Part shown: piece by piece, positions 1 to 7,018 of the stretch
Layout: each line of letters starts with the position of its first letter
Position numbering within the stretch: position 1 is the stretch's first letter
Source of the DNA: CAYJMQ01 sp964392415
GTDB lineage: Bacteria; Bdellovibrionota; JACOXK01; 2-02-FULL-40-11
Assembly (NCBI GenBank): GCA_964392415.1
Contig: CAYMPL010000030.1
Coordinates: 1-22,580 of the forward strand
Direction of reading: 5' to 3'
Length of the DNA: 22,580 nt
The notes under the pieces: generated by a model
The model's input: only the letters and a program-made list of their open reading frames with translations
Databases searched by the model: none
What the model was told of the DNA's origin: nothing
Made by a program: the position numbers and the translations under genes

Positions 1-51
<51 letters not shown>

Positions 52-636
52 CTCGTCAAAATGGAGATGCACTTCCTCCCTCACATGTATATTTTATGCG
101 ATATCTGCCAGGGACAACGATACAATAGAGAGACGCTCGACGTTCGTTATAAAGAAAAAAATATCGCTGAAATCCTTGAAATGACGGTCGATGAAGCCCT
201 CCTCTTTTTCGATAGAATTCCTCACATTAAAAGAAAGCTCCAGTCTCTTTCTGATGTTGGTATGGGATATGTTCGAATCGGTCAACAGGCAACAACACTC
301 TCAGGCGGAGAGGCTCAACGGGTGAAGCTTGCGAAGGAATTGAGCCGGCGAACAACTGGAAAAACCCTCTTTATCTTAGACGAACCGACAACGGGGCTTC
401 ATTTTGACGATATCCACAAACTTCTAAAAGTCCTTCACCAGCTTGTCGATTTAGGGAACACGGTTGTTGTTATTGAACATAATCTCGAAGTCATCAAAAC
501 CGCCGACCATGTCATCGACCTAGGTCCCGGTGGCGGAGAAGAAGGCGGCCGCATTGTCGCAGAAGGAACACCGGAGAAAATCGCAACAATCCCCTCTTCG
601 TTTACAGGGGAATATTTGAAGAAAGCGCTGGCTTAG
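52..636 (+). CDS. uvrA: Excinuclease ABC subunit A, C-terminal part (5' truncated)
   Basis: UvrA is the DNA-damage sensor ATPase of UvrABC nucleotide excision repair. Only the last ~194 residues are present; the frame runs into the poly-C edge. Visible in order: the MEMHFLP segment, a CxxC pair (CDIC) of the second zinc finger followed by RYNRETL, the ABC signature LSGGEAQRVKLA, the Walker B and D-loop region LFILDEPTTGLHFDD, and the switch histidine in VVVIEHN. The frame ends LKKALA and a TAG stop. The ATG at 61 is an internal methionine, not the start: the upstream codons LVK are in frame and match the family. Nothing suggests decay apart from the truncation at the window edge. It converges with the minus-strand genes that follow. 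Confidence 0.95.
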   Translation, partial: LVKMEMHFLPHMYILCDICQGQRYNRETLDVRYKEKNIAEILEMTVDEALLFFDRIPHIKRKLQSLSDVGMGYVRIGQQATTLSGGEAQRVKLAKELSRRTTGKTLFILDEPTTGLHFDDIHKLLKVLHQLVDLGNTVVVIEHNLEVIKTADHVIDLGPGGGEEGGRIVAEGTPEKIATIPSSFTGEYLKKALA

Positions 637-644
637 CCGCCCTC

Positions 645-681
645 TTGTCACTCTGAAGGCCGAAGGCTCGAAGAATCTCCT
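645..681. repeat. Possible dispersed repeat remnant after uvrA
   Basis: The stretch from TTGTCACTCTGAA to CGAAGAATCTC resembles a short dispersed intergenic repeat that I remember from many environmental bacterial genomes (of the type TCATTCTGAGCGAAGCGAAGAATCTC). Only one copy is present here, so the call rests on recollection, not on repetition within the window. Confidence 0.3.
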
Positions 682-696
682 CTAAAGCAAGGGGTG

Positions 697-878
697 TTAC
701 TGATGCCTATTTTTTATGGTTTTATCCATAAATTCTCTTGGAGTTAAAATTTCTATATTCTGAAATTTTTTAAGTGGCAATAAATGCCTTGTATCTGAGG
801 AAGTTTATCAAATTGAATGGCGGATACCAAAACATTGGTGTCAAAAACAACAACGGGTATCTTACTTTCTGAGTTCAT
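697..878 (-). pseudogene. PIN-domain (VapC-like) toxin, deleted and frameshifted
   Basis: An ATG at 878, overlapping the end of the upstream antitoxin by 17 bp, opens a 41-codon frame reading MNSESKIPVVVFDTNVLVSA; the DTNVLVSA segment is the N-terminal active-site strand of PIN ribonuclease toxins. The frame jumps almost at once to CHLKNF and stops at 753-755. In another frame the DNA continues QNIEILTPREFMDK to a TAA at 697-699, which matches the usual C-terminus of the same family. The middle of the domain (~80-90 residues, with the remaining catalytic acids) is missing, and one base is lost at the TTTCAG junction. The gene is therefore dead. PIN toxins of this group are paired with ribbon-helix-helix antitoxins, as here. 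The N-terminal identification is strong; the exact subfamily is not settled. Confidence 0.75.
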
Positions 879-1095
879 CAATAATATCTTCTACGTCTTT
901 TTCTTTAATACCCAGTTGTTTGGACTTTTTAATACCCTTAGTCACAAGCGCGCGGAGTTCATTTTTGGTATAATAGCGCCTAAAACATTCTCGCATAAGC
1001 TCACTAATGGTTCTGTGTTCTTCTTTGGCCAGCCTTAACATCTGTTTTTTAAGTCCTGGGTCTACAGAGATGGCAATAATTTCTGTTTTTCTCAT
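862..1095 (-). CDS. Ribbon-helix-helix (CopG-type) antitoxin
   Basis: This 77-residue protein has a short N-terminal strand (TEIIAISVDP) followed by two helices (GLKKQMLRLAKEE, then TISELMRECFRRYY), the pattern of the CopG/Arc ribbon-helix-helix fold, in which paired N-terminal strands bind the operator. The C-terminal part (KGIKKSKQLGIKEKDVEDIIDELRK) is charged and probably wraps the cognate toxin. The start at 1095 has a good ribosome-binding site (AAGGAG, 7 nt away). It is intact, but its partner downstream is a broken PIN toxin, so it is an orphan antitoxin. It probably represses its own promoter through the inverted repeat at 1114-1132. A plain RHH regulator is the alternative, but the overlapping PIN remnant favours antitoxin. 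Confidence 0.8.
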   Translation of the reverse strand: MRKTEIIAISVDPGLKKQMLRLAKEEHRTISELMRECFRRYYTKNELRALVTKGIKKSKQLGIKEKDVEDIIDELRK

Positions 1096-1113
1096 ATGAT
1101 CTCTCCTTATTTA

Positions 1114-1132
1114 TACTTAGTAATACTAAGTA
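1114..1132 (-). promoter_or_regulatory. Inverted-repeat operator of the RHH antitoxin
   Basis: TACTTAGTAATACTAAGTA is a palindrome with 7-bp arms around a 5-bp TAATA centre. It lies between the likely -10 box and the ribosome-binding site of the antitoxin gene. Ribbon-helix-helix antitoxins usually repress their own operon through such sites. Binding is inferred. Confidence 0.55.
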
Positions 1133-1134
1133 AT

Positions 1135-1162
1135 AGTTTACCAGAATCAGTTTAAAAGTCAA
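1135..1162 (-). promoter_or_regulatory. Sigma70-type promoter for the antitoxin gene
   Basis: On the minus strand, TTGACT (1157-1162) and TAAACT (1135-1140) are separated by 16 bp, 40 bp upstream of the antitoxin start and directly before the palindromic operator. Confidence 0.5.
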
Positions 1163-1166
1163 AGAT

Positions 1167-1195
1167 AAAAGGGGGTGATAGCAGCACCCTTTTTT
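1167..1195 (-). terminator. Possible terminator behind the HEPN gene
   Basis: GGGTG (1173-1177) pairs with CACCC (1185-1189) around a 7-nt loop. Flanking A and T runs extend the stem and make it potentially active in both directions. It lies just downstream of the minus-strand HEPN gene and just upstream of the antitoxin promoter. The GC core is short, so strength is uncertain. Confidence 0.35.
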
Positions 1196-1228
1196 AAATT
1201 CCGAAGTTTAGGAATCCATCCCTTCTGA

Positions 1229-1624
1229 TCACAAAAGTCTTTGAAAGGCTGTTTTCAGGGCGAGGATATATTTTTCTTTAATTCTTGTGAAGATCTGTTG
1301 GGAAAGTTCATTTTGATACACATCTGTCATTAAATTTCTGTCGTCTAACATACTGATCCAGACATCCTCTTCATCTGGCAAAATAAGCCCTGTCTGAAAA
1401 GCACGTTTTAGAGATGATTTTGGCCCTCCCGCTTCTAATCCTTCCTCTTGCGCGATTTTCTGGAATAGTTTCCAAAAAAGTTCAAATGTAAACTCAAAAG
1501 CCTTAATTACCCCAGCACGATCCCGGTTTGTTCGAACTGGCTCCTTCATATAACTTTGAAGTTCTTCAAAAGCCTTTTTAATATTCTCCAAAGACTTTTG
1601 TCTTCTCTCGGTCGTCTCTTTCAT
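1229..1624 (-). CDS. HEPN protein of the HI0074 family (HepT-like), motif histidine replaced
   Basis: This is a 131-residue all-helical protein of the nucleotidyltransferase substrate-binding (HI0074-like) HEPN group. Recognisable parts are the N-terminal helix with ENIKKAFEELQ, the central AFEFTFELFWKLFQKIAQEEG, and the motif region DDRNLMTDVYQNE. HepT-type HEPN RNase toxins carry RxxxxHxY here; this protein has R, N and Y in place, but Asp where the catalytic His belongs. Loss of RNase activity is therefore likely. The gene overlaps the end of the upstream MNT nucleotidyltransferase frame by 47 bp, the usual layout of MNT/HEPN pairs, in which the nucleotidyltransferase modifies and silences the HEPN toxin. 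Since that partner seems to lack a start, the module is probably non-functional or repurposed. Family call is firm; function is inferred. Confidence 0.8.
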   Translation of the reverse strand: MKETTERRQKSLENIKKAFEELQSYMKEPVRTNRDRAGVIKAFEFTFELFWKLFQKIAQEEGLEAGGPKSSLKRAFQTGLILPDEEDVWISMLDDRNLMTDVYQNELSQQIFTRIKEKYILALKTAFQRLL

Positions 1625-1880
1625 AAATGAGCTTTCCTTGCGTCATTATCATCGACTTTAATTCTGAACCAGCTTCATTTAAATAGACCAAATCCAGATA
1701 ATGAAGAGTTTTAATTTCGTCGATGAGGGTGTTTTTAAACTGAAGCCACTCTTTTCTGCTGTCCTGTTCCCATTCAAAAGCGAGATCAAAGTCAGAGCGG
1801 GGGGTGCTTTCTCCTCTGGTTCGGGATCCAAACAGCCAAATCCTTTTTAATTTTGAAAGAAGCTTTAAAGCGCACCGACG
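1578..1880 (-). pseudogene. MNT-type minimal nucleotidyltransferase, 5' truncated
   Basis: An open frame of ~100 codons reads KRIWLFGSRTRGESTPRSDF and continues into DLAFEW, the GSx10DxD active site of minimal nucleotidyltransferases, then HYLDLVYLN with the third acidic position, and ends REKTKVFGEY. It overlaps the HEPN gene by 47 bp. In HepT/MntA pairs this partner adds AMP to the HEPN toxin. The frame has no ATG, GTG or TTG before the active site: its upstream stop (1890-1892) lies inside the last codons of atpE, and the first in-frame ATG comes after the catalytic motif. About 10-20 N-terminal residues appear lost, most simply by a deletion that joined this gene to atpE. A non-standard start cannot be excluded. 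Confidence 0.65.
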
Positions 1881-1882
1881 GA

Positions 1883-2212
1883 TTACAACTTACCCAGGAG
1901 CATGAATGAAATCACGAGCGCGTAGATGACAAGTGATTCGATGAGGGCAAGACCGATGATCATTGGAACAAAGATCTTGTCAGAGGCACCGGGATTTCGG
2001 GCGATCCCCTCCAGCGCCGCAGCGGCGGCTCTCCCCTGACCCAACGCACCACCGAATGCTGCGAGCGCAATTGCAAGTCCGGCCGCAAGGGCTAGCGCGC
2101 CCTTGGAAGTTCCATCTGCTCCCCCCGCTTCTGCTGTCTCTGCCCATGCAAATGCTGGAACAAGAACCGAGAAAAGAACCCCCTGTGCAGAAAGAATTAA
2201 TTTTCGTAACAT
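1883..2212 (-). CDS. atpE: F1Fo ATP synthase subunit c, with signal-like N-terminus
   Basis: Subunit c forms the ion-translocating membrane ring of ATP synthase. The 109-residue product is longer than the usual 75-90 because of a basic, hydrophobic leader (residues 1-24) ending AWA, which looks like a cleavable signal peptide. Then come the first membrane hairpin helix with AAFGGALGQG, the polar loop GIARNPGASDK, and the second helix with the carboxylate Glu92 in LIESLVIYALV. Gln59, Glu92, Ser93 and Tyr97 line the expected ion site. The ribosome-binding site is very strong (GGAGGAGG, 7 nt before ATG), as befits a subunit made in many copies. It is the last gene of the atp block; no atpF follows, so b, delta and F1 genes must lie elsewhere. 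Confidence 0.95.
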   Translation of the reverse strand: MLRKLILSAQGVLFSVLVPAFAWAETAEAGGADGTSKGALALAAGLAIALAAFGGALGQGRAAAAALEGIARNPGASDKIFVPMIIGLALIESLVIYALVISFMLLGKL

Positions 2213-2227
2213 ATGTTTTCCTCCTCC

Positions 2228-2920
2228 CTAATGTTCTTCATGGGCCGTAGCCAATGAAATATAGACCATCGATAACAGCGTAAAGACAAATGCCTGAACC
2301 AATGAAACAAAAAGCCCTAAAAACAGGAAAATAACGGGAATTCCAATTGGAATCAAGCCCGAAAAAATCCCCAAAACCAGGTGGTCTCCATTAATATTTC
2401 CAAAAAGACGGACGCTGAGCGACACCGGTCGGACCAGATGGCTGACAAGTTCAATGACCATCATAATCGGGGCAAGCCACCATACGGGGCCCATAAAATG
2501 TTTTAAATATTTAAGTCCATGCGCGCGAAAGCCCTGATAGTTATAGAAAATAAAAACAGTTAGCGCGCAGGCAAAATTGGTATTTAAATTGTTTGTGGGG
2601 GGGAGAAAGCCAGGAATGAGTCCCAAAAGATTTGAAACCAGAATATAAATAAAGAGCGCTCCAATCAGCGGAAAAAATTTTTTCCCCTCCTCCCCCATGA
2701 CAGATTCGGAAAGTTGAAGGAGTCGCTCTACGACCAGATCAAAAAAATGAACAAGCGACCCCCTTTTTTCAGGAACCAGAGATGCCCCTCTTTTTTGAAG
2801 CGCCATATAAACAGCGGCAGATAAAATAGTCAGGATTGTAAATACGACGAGGGAGCCAACGATCCAATGAGGGACATTGGAAAACCCCAGTAACTGATAC
2901 CATGTAAAACCATGTTCCAT
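2228..2920 (-). CDS. atpB: F1Fo ATP synthase subunit a
   Basis: Subunit a provides the two half channels and the essential arginine facing the c-ring. The 230-residue protein has five or six membrane helices: near 18-40, 83-104 (FFPLIGALFIYILVSNLLGL), 115-128, 148-160, and 180-222. The key motif is SLSVRLFGNINGDHL with the conserved Arg at 171, and a further conserved polar pattern LVQAFVFTLLSMVYI lies in the last helix. The start lies 1 bp after the atpI stop, so translation is probably coupled. Length and motifs are normal for bacterial a subunits with a short periplasmic N-terminus. Confidence 0.96.
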   Translation of the reverse strand: MEHGFTWYQLLGFSNVPHWIVGSLVVFTILTILSAAVYMALQKRGASLVPEKRGSLVHFFDLVVERLLQLSESVMGEEGKKFFPLIGALFIYILVSNLLGLIPGFLPPTNNLNTNFACALTVFIFYNYQGFRAHGLKYLKHFMGPVWWLAPIMMVIELVSHLVRPVSLSVRLFGNINGDHLVLGIFSGLIPIGIPVIFLFLGLFVSLVQAFVFTLLSMVYISLATAHEEH

Positions 2921-2921
2921 A

Positions 2922-3284
2922 CTAAACTTTCGATATAAAAATTTCCCTCATCGCTAGCATTCCAATGGCAATTGTCAAGGTCATCGTTCCTATCAATAGC
3001 CCAATGAGATGTAAATCGAAAAAATAGAGAAGAACCGCGCCTGCCGCGACCAGACCGATATATTTTGCAATGAGAATGGCTATGAGGCGCCCTCTTGCAT
3101 GTGAGATCGATTGTGTTTGGGAAACTATCAAGCAGAGCAGCCAAAAATTGATCTTTACGAATAGATAACCCAGAACAATAGAGAGCGTTAATACAAAGGA
3201 GCTAAAATATAAACTTCCAGCCAATAGAACAAGCGCTGCAATATTCATGACGCGATGAATCAATAATAATCGCCCATCTTTCAT
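2922..3284 (-). CDS. atpI: ATP synthase subunit I (AtpI, c-ring assembly factor family)
   Basis: This 120-residue protein has four predicted membrane segments (roughly 14-32, 33-52, 69-87 and 92-110) and a basic loop (SHARGR), as in the ATP synthase I family. These proteins assist c-ring assembly and may bind magnesium. Its sequence is weakly conserved, so position decides: it overlaps atpZ by 4 bp (ATGA) and ends 1 bp before atpB. Confidence 0.8.
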   Translation of the reverse strand: MKDGRLLLIHRVMNIAALVLLAGSLYFSSFVLTLSIVLGYLFVKINFWLLCLIVSQTQSISHARGRLIAILIAKYIGLVAAGAVLLYFFDLHLIGLLIGTMTLTIAIGMLAMREIFISKV

Positions 3285-3499
3285 TTTAAAATTCTCTGGG
3301 AAGTTCGATAGAATCGATAGATTCCACCGATAAACCCAAAAACAACCCCTGCTGTCATCAGATATGGGGAGAGGTTCAGCTTTTCATCCAAAAATTTCCC
3401 GGCAAAGAAACCAAAGAGGGTCAGCGCTACAATTTCAACGACTGACGCCGTTATGATTCCATATTTCCGAAAGTACTCTTTGCGGTTTTGTTCGTTCAT
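3281..3499 (-). CDS. atpZ: AtpZ, small membrane protein of the ATP synthase gene cluster
   Basis: This 72-residue protein has two membrane hairpin helices. The motif LTLFGFFAGKFLDEKLNLSP followed by FGFIGGIYRFYR is typical of the AtpZ/ATPase_gene1 family, usually found just before atpI. It starts by ATGA overlap with the gyrA stop and overlaps atpI by 4 bp, so the Fo genes are translationally tied to gyrA. The family is reported to form a calcium/magnesium-related partner of AtpI; here the role is inferred from family and position. Confidence 0.85.
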   Translation of the reverse strand: MNEQNRKEYFRKYGIITASVVEIVALTLFGFFAGKFLDEKLNLSPYLMTAGVVFGFIGGIYRFYRTSQRILK

Positions 3500-6003
3500 G
3501 TTTCTTCGACATTGCCATCTTCCCCACTTTCCAAAACCGGCTCAACAGCCACAACCTTCTCAGCCTCCTCGACACGAATCAGGCGGACCCCCTGTGTATT
3601 TCTTCCCAAAACCGAAATTCCTTTGGCCATCATGCGGATCACCTGACCGCGATCGGTAATAATCATAATATCCGCCTCATCATTTGCCTTTGTAATGCCG
3701 ATCACAGAGCCATTTTTGTCTGTCGTTTTAATGGTAATAATTCCTTTTCCCCCCCGCGATTGCGCGCGATATTCATCCGCATCTGTTCTCTTTCCATACC
3801 CTTTGTCCGTAACCGTAAGAATTTTTATCCCCTTCTCTTTTGGATCGATCACCTCCATTCCAACAACCTGGTCATCTTTTGCCAGACGAATTCCCCTGAC
3901 GCCGCTCGCAATCCTCCCCATCGACCGCACATAATCTTCATTGAAACGAATTGAAAGCCCAGAAGTCGTTGAGAGAAAAATATCCTGCTTGCCATCTGTA
4001 AGTGCGGCGCCAACGAGAACATCCCCGTCTCTGATATTAATCGCCTTTATCCCCCCCGGTCTCGGGTTGCTAAATTCTTCGAGCCCGGTTTTCTTAATCG
4101 TCCCATTACGTGTCACCATCACAACGAATTTCCCTTCTTCAAATTTTTCAACGGGTAAAATCGCCCGTACCTTCTCGTGTGATGCCAGATTTAAGAGATT
4201 CACAATCGCTTTTCCGCGTCCAGCCCGGCTCGTCTCAGGAACCTGGTGCACACGCAGCCAGTAAAGCTTGCCAATGTTTGTAAAGCAGAGAATATGACTG
4301 TGTGTTGTTGCCGCAAATAGATTGATGACAAAATCTTCTTCTTTGGTTCCCATGCCCCGAACCCCTTTTCCACCCCTCTTTTGGGCTCGATAGGCATCGA
4401 GCGGATGTCGTTTAATGTACCCTGAATGCGTAACTGTTACGATCACATCTTCTTTCGCAATAAGATCTTCAATGGTCTCTTCTTCGGCGCGGGCAATAAT
4501 TTTCGTGCGCCGCTCATCGCCATATTTTTTAAGAATTTCTTCAAGTTCTTTTTTGATAATATTAAAAACAAGTTTTTCGCTCGCAAGAATCGCTTTAAGT
4601 TCTTTAATGCGGTTCAGTGTCTCTTGGTATTCTTTGATGATCTTCTCACGCTCCAGCCCTGTGAGTCTTTGAAGCTTTAAATCGAGAATCGCCTGCGCCT
4701 GAATCTCTGAGAGCTCATATTTTTTCATCAGCCCTTCTTTGGCAACATGTGGCTCTTTTGCCTTTTTAATCAACGAAATGATTTCATCTATGTTTTCAAT
4801 CGCCGTCTTTAATCCTTCAAGGATATGCGCCTTTTCTTCCGCCCTTTTCAGCTCAAAATTGCTGCGACGCGTAACAACTTCTTTCCGATGGTTTATGAAG
4901 AGCTGTAAGATCTGTTTTAAGTTCAAAACCTTTGGCACATAGTTATCAAGCGCAAGCATAATGATGCCAAAGGAGTCTTGCATCTGGGTTAATTTATAGA
5001 GGCGATTTAAAATCACCCCGCCAATCGCCCCCTTTCTCAATTCAAGAACGATTCTCATGCCCTCCCTGTTTGATTCATCGCGAATGTCCGAAATTCCATC
5101 GATTTTTCTGTCTCGAACGAGGCTTGAAATCGCCTCAATCAGCCTTGCCTTGTTCACCTGATAGGGGAGTTCAGAAACAATAATCGCCTCCCGATCCCCT
5201 TTTTTGAACGGCTCAATTTCTGCTTTTGCGCGGAGCTGAATAATGCCGCGCCCTTCTCTATACGCCTCTTTGAGTCCCGCCTTTCCATAAATAAAGCCCG
5301 CCGTTGGAAAATCGGGACCTGGAATAATTTTTATCAACTCATCAATCGTCACATCTGGATTATCTACAAGCGTGATGCACCCTTTTACAATCTCTGTCAG
5401 ATTGTGAGGGGGGATATTGGTTGCCATTCCTACGGCAATGCCTGATGAGCCATTAATCAAAAGGGCTGGGATCCTTGCGGGTAAAACAGTCGGCTCTGTG
5501 AGAGAGCCGTCGTAGTTAGGAATAAAATCGACTGTCTCTTTATCAATATCTTCGAGAAGCTCCGCCGCAATCGCTTCCATTCGGATTTCTGTATAGCGCA
5601 TGTGCGCCGCATTATCGCCGTCAACAGACCCAAAATTCCCCTGCCCGTCAACCAATGGATAGCGCATCGAAAAGTCCTGCGCCAGACGCACAATCGTGCT
5701 ATAGACAGCCACATCCCCGTGCGGATGGTATTTGCCGATAATATCCCCAACAACCCGCGCGGATTTTTTGTAGGGCTTGTCATGATAACTATTAAGATCG
5801 TGCATTGCGTAGAGCGCCCGGCGATGAACCGGTTTTAGGCCGTCCCTCACGTCCGGCAATGCTCTCCCCACAATGACACTCATCGCATAATCGAGATAGG
5901 AGGTTTTCATCTCCTCATCGATGCTTACAAATGGGATCCCTGCAGGGGGCTGAGGCGCCCCCACTTCTCCCTTATCTTTTTTTTGTTCCTCTTTCTCAGT
6001 CAT
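3496..6003 (-). CDS. gyrA: DNA gyrase subunit A
   Basis: GyrA cuts and rejoins DNA in the A2B2 gyrase that introduces negative supercoils. The 835-residue protein has a 23-residue charged, proline-rich N-terminal tail, the winged-helix tower region with GRALPDVRDGLKPVHRR, catalytic Tyr137 in MRYTEIRM, a coiled coil around 380-510, and a C-terminal beta-pinwheel with the GyrA box QKRGGKG, which marks it as gyrase rather than topoisomerase IV subunit ParC. In the quinolone region (YHPHGDVAVYSTIVR) the positions equivalent to E. coli Ser83 and Asp87 are Val98 and Ser102. A weak AGAG ribosome-binding site precedes the ATG at 6003. It lies 11 bp after fabH and overlaps atpZ by 4 bp. Confidence 0.97.
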   Translation of the reverse strand: MTEKEEQKKDKGEVGAPQPPAGIPFVSIDEEMKTSYLDYAMSVIVGRALPDVRDGLKPVHRRALYAMHDLNSYHDKPYKKSARVVGDIIGKYHPHGDVAVYSTIVRLAQDFSMRYPLVDGQGNFGSVDGDNAAHMRYTEIRMEAIAAELLEDIDKETVDFIPNYDGSLTEPTVLPARIPALLINGSSGIAVGMATNIPPHNLTEIVKGCITLVDNPDVTIDELIKIIPGPDFPTAGFIYGKAGLKEAYREGRGIIQLRAKAEIEPFKKGDREAIIVSELPYQVNKARLIEAISSLVRDRKIDGISDIRDESNREGMRIVLELRKGAIGGVILNRLYKLTQMQDSFGIIMLALDNYVPKVLNLKQILQLFINHRKEVVTRRSNFELKRAEEKAHILEGLKTAIENIDEIISLIKKAKEPHVAKEGLMKKYELSEIQAQAILDLKLQRLTGLEREKIIKEYQETLNRIKELKAILASEKLVFNIIKKELEEILKKYGDERRTKIIARAEEETIEDLIAKEDVIVTVTHSGYIKRHPLDAYRAQKRGGKGVRGMGTKEEDFVINLFAATTHSHILCFTNIGKLYWLRVHQVPETSRAGRGKAIVNLLNLASHEKVRAILPVEKFEEGKFVVMVTRNGTIKKTGLEEFSNPRPGGIKAINIRDGDVLVGAALTDGKQDIFLSTTSGLSIRFNEDYVRSMGRIASGVRGIRLAKDDQVVGMEVIDPKEKGIKILTVTDKGYGKRTDADEYRAQSRGGKGIITIKTTDKNGSVIGITKANDEADIMIITDRGQVIRMMAKGISVLGRNTQGVRLIRVEEAEKVVAVEPVLESGEDGNVEET

Positions 6004-6014
6004 TCTTTACTCTC

Positions 6015-7016
6015 TTACCAGCGAATCAATGCCGAAGCCCATGTAAAGCCAGACCCAAACGCAGCGATACATAAAAGATCGTTCTCTTTCAGTCGTTCCT
6101 CTTGAACAGCCTCGCTCAGCGCAATTGGAATCGATGCCGCAGTTGTATTCCCATATTTATGAATGTTGTTATATGTCTTTTCCATTGAAATTCGAAGCTG
6201 CTCGCAAAGGGCCTGCACAATACGGATATTTGCCTGATGAAAAACAAAAAGATCTACATCCTCAATATTTCTTATGTCATTGGCTGCCAGCGCTTCTTGA
6301 ACCGCCTCCTGCATTTTTTTTACGGCCATGGTAAAAACCGCCCTCCCATTCATGCGGGGATACCAGGTTCCTTCATCCAACATTCTCTGCGAAACTCTCG
6401 GATGCTCCCGACTCGATGGCCCCTCTACCCAAAGCTCCTTTGCATAGCGGCCATCGGCATGAAGATGTGTTGAAAGAATACCCCGATTTTCGGACGCCGC
6501 ATGAGATGCCCGCATAACAACCGCCCCCGCCCCGTCGCCAAACAAAATGGTCACATCGCGACCGCGTGTTGAAAAATCAAGCCCTGTCGACTGCACCTCG
6601 GTTCCAATCACAAGAACGGTTCGATAGGTGCCTGCCCGAATGAACTGATCTGCAATGGAAACGCCGTATATGAAACCGCTGCATTGCTGACGAATGTCGA
6701 TCGCTGGAATCCCACCAAGCCCTAATTTTTCCTGAACAAAACAACCGGTTCCCGGAAAAGTGTGGTCAGGGCTGAGCGTCGCCAAAATTAAAAGGTCAAT
6801 TTCTTTGACATCTATTTTTGCCCTTTCCAGCGCCATTCGTGTTGCTTTAAACGCCATTTCGGTATTTCCCATTCCTTCTTCAACATACCGACGCTCTCTG
6901 ATGCCAGAGCGCTGCTGAATCCATTCATCAGATGTTTCCATCAGCTTTGCCAAATCAGCATTCGTTACGATTTTTGAGGGGACATAGTGCCCAACGCCCA
7001 AGATGACCGACTTCAT
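6015..7016 (-). CDS. fabH: 3-oxoacyl-ACP synthase III (KAS III)
   Basis: KAS III condenses an acyl-CoA, usually acetyl-CoA, with malonyl-ACP to start fatty-acid synthesis. The 333-residue protein is of normal length and has the full catalytic triad: Cys112 in IRQQCSGFIYG, His260 in FVFHQANIRI and Asn290 in KYGNTTAASIPIALSEA. Also visible are the N-terminal TSDEWIQQRSGIRERR stretch and the glycine-rich FGDGAGAVV. The RQQC context, instead of the AAAC of E. coli FabH, is shared by many secondary KAS III enzymes, so a starter unit other than acetyl-CoA or a role in a specialised lipid is possible. The gene starts 2 bp after gyrB and ends 11 bp before gyrA, an unusual position between the two gyrase genes. 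Confidence 0.9.
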   Translation of the reverse strand: MKSVILGVGHYVPSKIVTNADLAKLMETSDEWIQQRSGIRERRYVEEGMGNTEMAFKATRMALERAKIDVKEIDLLILATLSPDHTFPGTGCFVQEKLGLGGIPAIDIRQQCSGFIYGVSIADQFIRAGTYRTVLVIGTEVQSTGLDFSTRGRDVTILFGDGAGAVVMRASHAASENRGILSTHLHADGRYAKELWVEGPSSREHPRVSQRMLDEGTWYPRMNGRAVFTMAVKKMQEAVQEALAANDIRNIEDVDLFVFHQANIRIVQALCEQLRISMEKTYNNIHKYGNTTAASIPIALSEAVQEERLKENDLLCIAAFGSGFTWASALIRW

Positions 7017-7018
7017 AT

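Noticed and set aside
817..1038. 73-codon plus-strand frame opposite the antitoxin
   Set aside because: Antisense shadow; the minus-strand antitoxin has a clear fold pattern, promoter and ribosome-binding site.
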